A stretch of 6,582 nucleotides of DNA from Nitrososphaerota archaeon. Lineage in GTDB: Archaea; Thermoproteota; Bathyarchaeia; Bathyarchaeales; Bathycorpusculaceae. Within the stretch, counting starts at the first letter, position 1; each line of letters opens with the position of its first letter. A model generated the notes under the pieces. It ran no database searches and had not been told where the DNA came from. It saw only the letters and a list, made by a program, of their open reading frames with translations. Below are positions 1-4,963 of this stretch, piece by piece. The DNA lies in the NCBI GenBank assembly GCA_031260365.1, contig JAIRJY010000103.1:1-6582 (forward strand), given 5' to 3'. A program made the position numbers and the translations under genes.

Positions 1-205
1 ATTTGTTGATGATTTCTATGTCAAGACCAGTTTCTTCTTTAACCTCGCGAATACATGTCTGCTCAACAACTTCATTTGCCTCCATCCTGCCGCCTGGTAA
101 CGCCCAAAATCCTTTAAACGGCAAAGTATCCCTTCTGATAAGCAAAATTTTGTCCTGAGGATAAAGAATAATTGCTGTTGCAGTTCTACCACAATACCTT
201 GTCAT
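1..205 (-). CDS. Nudix hydrolase, N-terminal part (cut by window edge)
   Basis: Reading the minus strand from an ATG at 205 gives 68 codons before the window ends, so the C-terminal half is missing. A complete Nudix box GX5EX7REUXEEXGU is visible at about residues 39-61: G39, E45, R53-E54, E57-E58, G60, L61. The glutamates of the REUXEE core bind the catalytic divalent metals in this family. A beta-strand segment (AIILYPQDKILLIRR) and the FWALPGG approach to the box precede it, as usual. Family knowledge: Nudix enzymes hydrolyse nucleoside diphosphates linked to another moiety, such as ADP-ribose or oxidised dNTPs. The sequence shown cannot fix the substrate; an ADP-ribose pyrophosphatase or MutT-like role is possible. 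The frame stays open upstream of 205 without another ATG, GTG or TTG before a stop, which supports this start. The gene lies 175 bases downstream of the coiled-coil gene on the same strand, probably with its own promoter. Confidence 0.93.
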   Translation of the reverse strand, partial: MTRYCGRTATAIILYPQDKILLIRRDTLPFKGFWALPGGRMEANEVVEQTCIREVKEETGLDIEIINK

Positions 206-287
206 ATAATATTCGCCTATGTTGCTAACAGTATATCTAATTAATAACTAAACGCTCACAAAAATAATTATTCATACAAAAAACCAC

Positions 288-300
288 AATATATGTAAAT
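288..300 (-). promoter_or_regulatory. Candidate TATA box for the Nudix gene
   Basis: On the minus strand this reads ATTTACATATATT, an AT-rich box resembling an archaeal TATA element. A start about 25 bases downstream would leave a leader of roughly 60 bases before the ATG at 205. The whole gap is AT-rich, so this is a weak call. Confidence 0.25.
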
Positions 301-368
301 AATCAAACTGTTTGTCTAAAATGTGTTCTCAAGAAAAGTTCTATTTAGTTGTTTATTTAATGATAACG

Positions 369-394
369 AAAAATTTCTTTTTAAGAAAGAATTT
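369..394 (-). terminator. Hairpin plus T-run at the end of the coiled-coil gene
   Basis: Around the stop codon (381-383) the minus strand can form a short AT-rich stem. AAATTCTTT pairs with AAAGAAATTT with one bulged base and a loop of about 5 bases, and the stem is followed by a run of five T (369-373 on the complement). This fits an archaeal intrinsic terminator for the coiled-coil gene. The stem is weak because it holds only one G-C pair. Confidence 0.4.
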
Positions 395-2015
395 CTGTGT
401 TAAGTGTAGATAAGAGCGTTTGATAATCTGTTTCTGAGAGCCAGCCTTCTTCTTTGAGTAAAAGCAAACCATTTGTAAGTTGTGTTTTCATATTTAAAAT
501 ATTGTTTTTTTGTTTTAACTCATCGTCTATTTGTACTCTTATCTCAGAGTTTACAGCTGTTTCTAACTGTTGTAAGTTTTCGCCCAAAGTTGAGATTGCT
601 TTGAAGCGTTCATTTAGTAAGCTTTTGATTTTTGCCATTCCTAATGCCCCTTTAAGTTTAGACGAAAAACTTAAACTAGATGCTAGTGCGGGCGGGAAAA
701 TAAAGTGCCTTTTCAAGTTAGTGTTTATTTTTTTGTATGCTGCTATGTAAAATGGAACGTATATTATTGTGTTGCTTTTTAGTTTAGTATCTGTTTCAAG
801 GGTTATTGATTCTGTGTTTGCTAAAAGTTTTTCTTGTTGATCAATAAAGCTTTCTATTTCTTCTAGTACTGATTTTGTTTGTTCTTCAAGTTTTTTGCTT
901 TCTTGATTGAATTTTTCTTGTTTTTCGTCTCGTAAACTTTCTAATGTTAGTATTGGTTTGCGTTCAATTTGCACTTTTTTGTCAAATTCCTGTTTTAGCT
1001 TTAATGTTTCACTTATTTTTTGTTCTGTCAATTTTTTGAGTTGTTTTTCAATTTTTTTATACTGTGTCTGAAGTTCATCTAGTTCTTGTTTTTCTCTGCT
1101 ACTTTTTCTCTTTAAACTGTCTTCAGAGCGTTTATTGCCTCTTTGTGCTTGAAGCTTTATCTGTTTGCTGTAATGGCTAATGTTAGCTTCTCTTTCTTTC
1201 ATGGTTTTTTCTATACGTGTTTTTTGTTTTTCAAGTGGATCTTGCTCGCTATCTATACTTTTTTCTAGCTGTTCAATTTGTTTTTTGTGTTCTTGTGTTA
1301 ACTTTTCAATTTTTGGGTTAATCACTTCTTTTTGAGCTTTAATTTTTGCTTCTGCTTCTTCCTCAAAAGCTTTAATCTCAAAACTAAACCCTTCAATATG
1401 CTTACTTGTAGTTTTAGAAATCAACTCTGGTAGTTGTTTTAGTTTTTCTGTTTTTTCTTTAAATTCTAGTTGTAATGTTTCAATTTGATCAACAATTTTT
1501 TTTGCTTCTGTTTCTTTTAAAACTGGCATTATCAAGCTCGCTGTGGAGGTATCATAGATTTCAGTTGCTTCGTTACGGTAATTGTTTAATTCATTAAGTA
1601 ATGTGCTATCAGCAATCAAACTCTCACAAGTCAGTTTTTTGCTGTTTATAGTATAATGAAAATTTTGGTATTTATCTAAAAACTCTGTGTATAATTCAGG
1701 TATTCTACAATTTGCTTCAAAATCTCCAATAACCTTCTCAACTTGAGAAGTTTCATAGTACGTCCAGTTGTAACTAATCCTGCTTAAACCATCAAAAACA
1801 TAAGTAGATTTATCTTTTACAATAAGTACAAGTGGATATCCAACTTTTGAAATATACACACTTTTTTCCTGCTTATTAGCATTCAATCTACCATTTTTAC
1901 GTTCCAACTCGGAAAGAACAAAAACCGTTGCTACCTCAGCTTCAATACTAAAGGGATCTTTACGTTTTTCTGATCGCACAACAAAGGGCAAAACGTATTG
2001 TCTGTAAATTGACAT
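381..2015 (-). CDS. Long coiled-coil protein of unknown function (544 aa)
   Basis: I do not recognise a named family. Three parts can be seen. Residues 1 to about 165 form a mixed globular domain (YVLPFVVRSE; YPLVLIVKDKSTYVFDG). Residues about 166-400 are a Lys/Glu/Gln-rich, heptad-like stretch with almost no Gly or Pro, typical of a long coiled coil. Residues about 415-544 form a second compact domain with YVPFYIAAYKK (419-429), RHFIFPPALAS (436-446) and KGALGMAKIKSLLNERF (455-471). A polar basic interruption at about 290-308 could be the turn of an antiparallel hairpin. No Walker A or B motif is visible, so it is not an SMC or Rad50 ATPase. No signal peptide or membrane helix is seen, so it is probably cytoplasmic. 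The ATG at 2015 is preceded by a weak GAGAG. It lies 157 bases downstream of nucS on the same strand, with T-rich DNA between, so co-transcription is doubtful. Scaffold, cytoskeletal or DNA-associated roles are possible but unproven. Confidence 0.85.
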   Translation of the reverse strand: MSIYRQYVLPFVVRSEKRKDPFSIEAEVATVFVLSELERKNGRLNANKQEKSVYISKVGYPLVLIVKDKSTYVFDGLSRISYNWTYYETSQVEKVIGDFEANCRIPELYTEFLDKYQNFHYTINSKKLTCESLIADSTLLNELNNYRNEATEIYDTSTASLIMPVLKETEAKKIVDQIETLQLEFKEKTEKLKQLPELISKTTSKHIEGFSFEIKAFEEEAEAKIKAQKEVINPKIEKLTQEHKKQIEQLEKSIDSEQDPLEKQKTRIEKTMKEREANISHYSKQIKLQAQRGNKRSEDSLKRKSSREKQELDELQTQYKKIEKQLKKLTEQKISETLKLKQEFDKKVQIERKPILTLESLRDEKQEKFNQESKKLEEQTKSVLEEIESFIDQQEKLLANTESITLETDTKLKSNTIIYVPFYIAAYKKINTNLKRHFIFPPALASSLSFSSKLKGALGMAKIKSLLNERFKAISTLGENLQQLETAVNSEIRVQIDDELKQKNNILNMKTQLTNGLLLLKEEGWLSETDYQTLLSTLNTEILS

Positions 2016-2041
2016 AGCTCTCTAAATAGTTATACGCCTCT

Positions 2042-2053
2042 AAATTTTTAAAA
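2042..2053 (-). promoter_or_regulatory. Candidate TATA box for the coiled-coil gene
   Basis: The minus strand reads TTTTAAAAATTTA here. The centre lies about 32 bases upstream of the ATG at 2015, so a typical archaeal start about 26 bases downstream would give a leader of only a few bases. This is a weak call in AT-rich DNA. Confidence 0.3.
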
Positions 2054-2141
2054 CTTGCCCTTTTTCATTTAACATATTCTAATACTAAAAAGCGTTGAAT
2101 CATCAGTTTTAATGTAAACAATAAAGCAACATTGATACACT

Positions 2142-2158
2142 ATAAATAAAAAAATAAA
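2142..2158 (-). terminator. T-rich terminator tract after nucS
   Basis: About 15-30 bases past the nucS stop, the minus strand is a T-rich tract that includes a run of seven T followed by ATTTATA. Archaeal RNA polymerase terminates on such U-tracts without needing a hairpin. It suggests that nucS and the coiled-coil gene are separate transcription units. Confidence 0.5.
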
Positions 2159-2172
2159 CTGTTAACAACAAA

Positions 2173-2973
2173 TTAGACTGTATCTTTAAAGAACTGTTCC
2201 AATTTGACTGATGGACCTGCTTTTTTAAGAATTTCGGTGCAATCTTTAGGATATAATTCTTTAAACTCTAAACCATTGTCTACTAATAACGTTTGTACAT
2301 CTTTGCCTAAATCAGGTGCAGCAAGAACCCCACGTATTTGTCTATCTGATTTTTGTTTAATGGCTTCAATGTATTTAGCAAGCTGCAACACTGCCTCTTT
2401 GGTTGCAGTTTTACGTTTAACTTCAACTACAACTAATCTGCCAACTTTATCCATACCATAAACATCAACAAAACCTGGCTCAACTTTTTTCTCCCAACTA
2501 ATAGGTTTAAAGCCTTCCTCAATTAAATCTGGTCTAAGCAAAATGGCTCTGTGCATATCATCCTCACTAGCGTTAAGAATAAACTCGCCAGCATCAAGCA
2601 ACATAATAGTGGTAACTGTATAGATTTTTGAAAATGTCACTTTAACACTTTCTTTAGGCTTCTGTCGAACCGCATGAATCTCAAACGTATTGTCTATTAT
2701 TTGTGTATAAAAAACACTGCCTGAAGGTTGCCAATTAACCGGTTCATAACCAGTTGGGCGGTGAACAAGCAAACTGCCATCTGACTTTATAATTAAAAGA
2801 CGCTCACCTAGCTCCAATTTTGAATTAGCCCTTCCGACATAGTCAACTTTACAATTGCCTGCAATAATTACCGTTCTTCTTTGAGTAAACGCTTTTTCAA
2901 TTAAGTTTTTTGTTTCTTCAAGTACAGGTTCCATAAGTACAGAGAGTTTGTCATTATTTACCTGCTGCTGCAT
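2173..2973 (-). CDS. nucS: Endonuclease NucS/EndoMS, mismatch-specific
   Basis: This matches the NucS/EndoMS family, which cuts both strands at mismatched bases and works with the PCNA sliding clamp. Numbering is from the chosen ATG (266 aa; family members are about 230-255). The N-terminal DNA-binding domain shows GRANSKL (about 47-53) and GYEPVNWQP (about 75-83), including the base-contacting Arg and Trp region. The RecB-like nuclease core shows GFVDVYGMD (Asp about 170), VVEVKRK (Glu about 184, Lys about 186) and QLAKY (about 197-201). The tail SVKLEQFF (about 255-262) resembles a PCNA-interacting PIP box with Ser in the Gln place. Start choice: the frame is open back to a GTG at 3030. That would add 19 residues, largely hydrophobic (FYVSVTCLLPWILM), which have no counterpart in family members I recall, so I use the ATG at 2973. 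An ATG 13 codons further in (2934) is the shorter alternative. All catalytic residues are present, so the enzyme is probably active. Confidence 0.93.
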   Translation of the reverse strand: MQQQVNNDKLSVLMEPVLEETKNLIEKAFTQRRTVIIAGNCKVDYVGRANSKLELGERLLIIKSDGSLLVHRPTGYEPVNWQPSGSVFYTQIIDNTFEIHAVRQKPKESVKVTFSKIYTVTTIMLLDAGEFILNASEDDMHRAILLRPDLIEEGFKPISWEKKVEPGFVDVYGMDKVGRLVVVEVKRKTATKEAVLQLAKYIEAIKQKSDRQIRGVLAAPDLGKDVQTLLVDNGLEFKELYPKDCTEILKKAGPSVKLEQFFKDTV

Positions 2974-3045
2974 TAATATCCACGGTAATAGACAAGTAAC
3001 AGACACATAAAAACTTGAACATTTCAACACATCTCTTTTTAATGT

Positions 3046-3057
3046 AAATTTTTTAAA
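3046..3057 (-). promoter_or_regulatory. Candidate TATA box for nucS
   Basis: The minus strand reads TTTAAAAAATTTA here. A start about 26 bases downstream of its centre falls near 3025. The GTG at 3030 would then be leaderless or untranscribed, and the ATG at 2973 would have a leader of about 50 bases. This mildly favours the ATG. Confidence 0.35.
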
Positions 3058-3138
3058 GAAAACGTAGTACTAGCGTATAGACGTATAACGAGGTGTACTT
3101 TCAAAAACTCTGCTCAACAATCACGTTTGAAACAAGCT

Positions 3139-3155
3139 AAAAACAAAAAAAGAAG
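3139..3155 (-). terminator. T-rich terminator tract after the DUF996-like gene
   Basis: About 20-35 bases past the stop codon, the minus strand reads CTTCTTTTTTTGTTTTTAG, two T-runs of seven and five. This is a good archaeal U-tract terminator and separates the gene from nucS. Confidence 0.55.
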
Positions 3156-3173
3156 GGGAATCTATTTTTCGGT

Positions 3174-3803
3174 TTAAACTTGTTTACCACAGTGTGCACA
3201 AAATGTTGCATCGAGAACAACGGAAGCTCCGCAGTTTGAACAGAAATTGGCTTTAATGTTCGATACTGGTGCAGCTTGGTACGTTTGGTTTGTCTGTGTG
3301 TTTGGTTGCGTTGGTGGTGGTGAATAGTTATATCCTTGTGAGCTTGAAGGTGATTTAAGTGTAAGGAATGCAATTCCTGCAATGATAAATCCTATAAACA
3401 TTAAAAATAGACCAATACCAATTATGGTTAGTAATGCACCAATCCATAGTAATGTTCCTGCTGTGCGGAATAGATTCTCACCTGAACGATCTGCTACTGC
3501 TTCGAAAGCTTTTTTGAGATTCAATACTGCTAACAACATGAAAACACATGCTATTATAAAAAACACTATTGCAAATAAAAAGCCTAGACCCCAGGAAAAT
3601 AAGAATGCAAACGCAATATACGAACAAATTATGCCGATTACACTGAAGATGCCTCCAGTGAGTGTGTGTTGATAGATACTTTGGTCTTTATAGTGTTCAG
3701 ATATGTCTTTCATGCCTATTAACATAATAATTAGACCGACAATTGGAACGCATAGTAATATTGAACCGATTCCTGCTAAAGTTTTGCCTGATTCAAATGT
3801 CAT
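3174..3803 (-). CDS. DUF996-like membrane protein with C-terminal zinc ribbon
   Basis: A 209-residue protein with hydrophobic segments at about residues 9-30, 48-68, 73-95 and 113-148; the last could be one long helix or two. The membrane part has features I associate with the archaeal DUF996 family: an opening LAGIGSILL, a GMKDISEHYKDQSIYQ loop after the first helix, and LFRTAGTLLWIGALLTIIGIG. A Ser/Pro/Gln/Thr-rich flexible linker (about 151-182) leads to a rubredoxin-type zinc ribbon with CxxC pairs C188/C191 and C202/C205. The function of the family is unknown. The zinc ribbon is probably cytoplasmic and may bind protein or nucleic acid. The ATG at 3803 has GTGAT seven bases upstream, which is complementary to the archaeal 16S tail. 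It is transcribed divergently from the methyltransferase gene. The domain assignment is from memory of family motifs; the topology is inferred. Confidence 0.85.
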   Translation of the reverse strand: MTFESGKTLAGIGSILLCVPIVGLIIMLIGMKDISEHYKDQSIYQHTLTGGIFSVIGIICSYIAFAFLFSWGLGFLFAIVFFIIACVFMLLAVLNLKKAFEAVADRSGENLFRTAGTLLWIGALLTIIGIGLFLMFIGFIIAGIAFLTLKSPSSSQGYNYSPPPTQPNTQTNQTYQAAPVSNIKANFCSNCGASVVLDATFCAHCGKQV

Positions 3804-4117
3804 TTTTTAATCACTACGCTAAAGTAAACTTTGTATGTATTTAGCTTTTTTGCAATGTTGACACGAGAATGTTTCGTTTTATCCTATTCTACTGCGTTTT
3901 TCGACATGTCGTAAACAGTTAAAATTTCTTAGTAACTTATTTTTCTTTTTTTATGCGTACATGATAATTACTGTTTTACGTTGAACTACAACAAGTGTAC
4001 TTTACTTTTTTTCTGTTGAATATTTTACAGTTTAGAGCTAATATGGTTAAAATATGCTCTTGAAAACGTTTTTGTGATTTACCAGATAGTTTATTGTTGT
4101 AGTCACAGTGAAGTAGG

Positions 4118-4136
4118 TGTTTTGTTTGCCAAAACA
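4118..4136. promoter_or_regulatory. Inverted repeat, candidate operator for the methyltransferase
   Basis: A perfect inverted repeat TGTTTTG-N5-CAAAACA ends two bases before an AT-rich TATA-like stretch (TTAAAAAGTTTA, from 4138) and about 40 bases upstream of the start codon. A dyad of this size and place would suit a dimeric repressor or activator. It could equally be chance in AT-rich DNA. Confidence 0.35.
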
Positions 4137-4137
4137 G

Positions 4138-4149
4138 TTAAAAAGTTTA
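4138..4149 (+). promoter_or_regulatory. Candidate TATA box for the methyltransferase
   Basis: TTAAAAAGTTTA lies about 35 bases upstream of the TTG start, giving a very short leader. An alternative TATA-like stretch (TTAAAATAT, 4047-4055) would give a leader of about 100 bases. Confidence 0.3.
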
Positions 4150-4167
4150 TGTGCTAAAGTTTATTTA

Positions 4168-4171
4168 GTGA
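4168..4171 (+). promoter_or_regulatory. GTGA ribosome-binding site deciding a TTG start
   Basis: GTGA sits six bases before the TTG at 4178. It is only two bases before the out-of-frame ATG at 4174, which is too close for ribosome binding and opens a three-codon frame. The spacing therefore favours the TTG. Confidence 0.45.
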
Positions 4172-4177
4172 ATATGT

Positions 4178-4744
4178 TTGAATAGTTGGCGTGAGAAGCG
4201 TTCAGTAGCAAATCGGTATAACATCACTTCTGGGAGTTATGATGAGCAATATGCTCAAGAGCAAGAGGCAAAGTATTGTGCGGTTCAAAAAGTGTTAAAC
4301 TGGTCTGGTGACTGTGGTTGTGGTGGTGTTGTTTTAGATGTTGGTTGTGGTAGTGGGTTGTTTTTTTCTTGTGTGGCTGATAAGGTTCAGTCTGTTGTAG
4401 GTGTTGATATTTCTCGTAATTTGTTGCTTAAAGCTAAGGTTCGTGCAAAATTTTTTTGTAATGTACATGTTGTTCAGGCTGATGCTGATTTTTTACCTTT
4501 TAAGGATTCATTGTTTGATGTGATTTTTTCTTTTACGGTGCTTCAGAATATGCCTATTCCTAAGAAGACATTATGTGAGTTTAAACGACATATTACTACA
4601 GGTGGTAAATTGGTGGTTACTGGGTTGAAGAAGGTTTTTGGGTTAACTGTTTTTTTGGATTTGTTTGAGACTAATGAGTTACGGTTGCTAGAGTTTATCG
4701 ATGATTCTGACTTGAAATGCTATATTGCTTTAGTAGCGTGTTAG
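4178..4744 (+). CDS. Class I SAM-dependent methyltransferase (Methyltransf_11-like)
   Basis: A 188-residue Rossmann-fold methyltransferase. Motif I is VVLDVGCGSG (51-60), which binds the methionine part of SAM. The acidic end of strand 2 is VVGVDIS (73-79), whose Asp77 would hold the ribose. QADADFLPF (100-108) contacts the adenine, and FDVIFSFTVLQNM (113-125) is motif IV with its following helix. The C-terminal strands VVTGLKK and LKCYIAL close the sheet, so the protein looks full length. The N-terminal helix (SYDEQYAQEQEAKY) is usual for the family. The substrate cannot be told; a small molecule, quinone-like or protein target are all possible. The start is a TTG: an in-frame stop at 4169-4171 excludes longer forms, and no in-frame ATG or GTG lies before the conserved N-terminal helix. 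The coding strand is unusually G+T-rich (54 of 60 bases in 4321-4380), unlike its neighbours. It appears to be a single-gene transcript. Confidence 0.92.
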   Translation: MNSWREKRSVANRYNITSGSYDEQYAQEQEAKYCAVQKVLNWSGDCGCGGVVLDVGCGSGLFFSCVADKVQSVVGVDISRNLLLKAKVRAKFFCNVHVVQADADFLPFKDSLFDVIFSFTVLQNMPIPKKTLCEFKRHITTGGKLVVTGLKKVFGLTVFLDLFETNELRLLEFIDDSDLKCYIALVAC

Positions 4745-4788
4745 AGCTTTTATGGTGTTCATTTGATGTTTATAGCGTGTTGGGTGCT

Positions 4789-4818
4789 TGTTTTTTTAGA
4801 AATAGCCGTCATTTTTTT
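4789..4818 (+). terminator. Double T-tract terminator after the methyltransferase
   Basis: Two runs of seven T (4791-4797 and 4812-4818) lie about 50-75 bases past the stop codon. A third T-rich stretch follows at about 4870-4887. No strong hairpin is needed for archaeal U-tract termination. Confidence 0.5.
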
Positions 4819-4895
4819 AAAATGTCTAAAGTTTAGTGTTGAGAAATATTTTGTGTGTAAAAATTCATGTTTTTCTTTTTATTTTTATCAAGCAA

Positions 4896-4905
4896 TATTT
4901 ATATC
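4896..4905 (+). promoter_or_regulatory. Candidate TATA box for the polyferredoxin-hdrA operon
   Basis: TATTTATATC is a good match to the archaeal TATA consensus, preceded by AAGCAA as a possible BRE. A start about 26 bases on falls near 4927, which leaves a leader of about 37 bases that includes the GGGGTG ribosome-binding site. Confidence 0.45.
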
Positions 4906-4952
4906 AAAAAAGGTATCATAACTTTCTGAATCTGTAGTTGGTAACATTTTTT

Positions 4953-4958
4953 GGGGTG
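4953..4958 (+). promoter_or_regulatory. GGGGTG Shine-Dalgarno deciding a GTG start
   Basis: GGGGTG nearly matches the archaeal GGAGGTG consensus and ends five bases before the GTG at 4964. The ATG at 4960 is only one base away and opens a four-codon frame, so the GTG is the supported start. Confidence 0.6.
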
Positions 4959-4963
4959 TATGT

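Larger units (their letters stand above)
3804..4177. other. 374-base divergent non-coding gap
   Basis: No convincing gene is seen. The plus strand is T-rich, with T-tracts at about 3935-3953 and 4005-4012. It holds a perfect 10-base palindrome CGACATGTCG (3902-3911), a bulged hairpin (4034-4060), a 10-base inverted repeat pair (3985-3994 and 4094-4103) and a 7-base inverted repeat with a 5-base spacer (4118-4136). The direct repeat AAACAGTTAAAA occurs at 3913-3924 and 4132-4143. It must contain the promoters of both flanking genes. Confidence 0.7.

Noticed and set aside
454..750. 98-codon open frame on the plus strand
   Set aside because: It lies wholly inside the coiled-coil gene on the other strand, and its Lys/Phe/Ser-rich product is what antisense of a Lys/Glu-rich coding region gives. 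No ribosome-binding site stands out.
381..2015. SMC/Rad50-type ATPase
   Set aside because: The coiled coil is suggestive, but no Walker A, Walker B or signature motif is present at either end.
2204..2461. 85-codon open frame on the plus strand
   Set aside because: It is antisense to the conserved nuclease core of nucS, whose motifs are unmistakable.
3137..3382. 81-codon open frame on the minus strand, His/Gln-rich
   Set aside because: It overlaps the zinc-ribbon part of the DUF996-like gene in another frame; the His/Gln-rich composition reflects the linker codons.
3382..3672. 96-codon open frame on the plus strand
   Set aside because: It is antisense to membrane helices of the DUF996-like protein and has no recognisable motif.
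3855..3914. 19-codon frame (MLTRECFVLSYSTAFFDMS) in the divergent gap
   Set aside because: No ribosome-binding site and no context; such short frames are expected by chance.
3913..4143. Direct repeat AAACAGTTAAAA (3913-3924 and 4132-4143)
   Set aside because: Twelve AT-rich bases 219 apart; there are no flanking inverted ends or target duplications, so there is no support for a mobile element.
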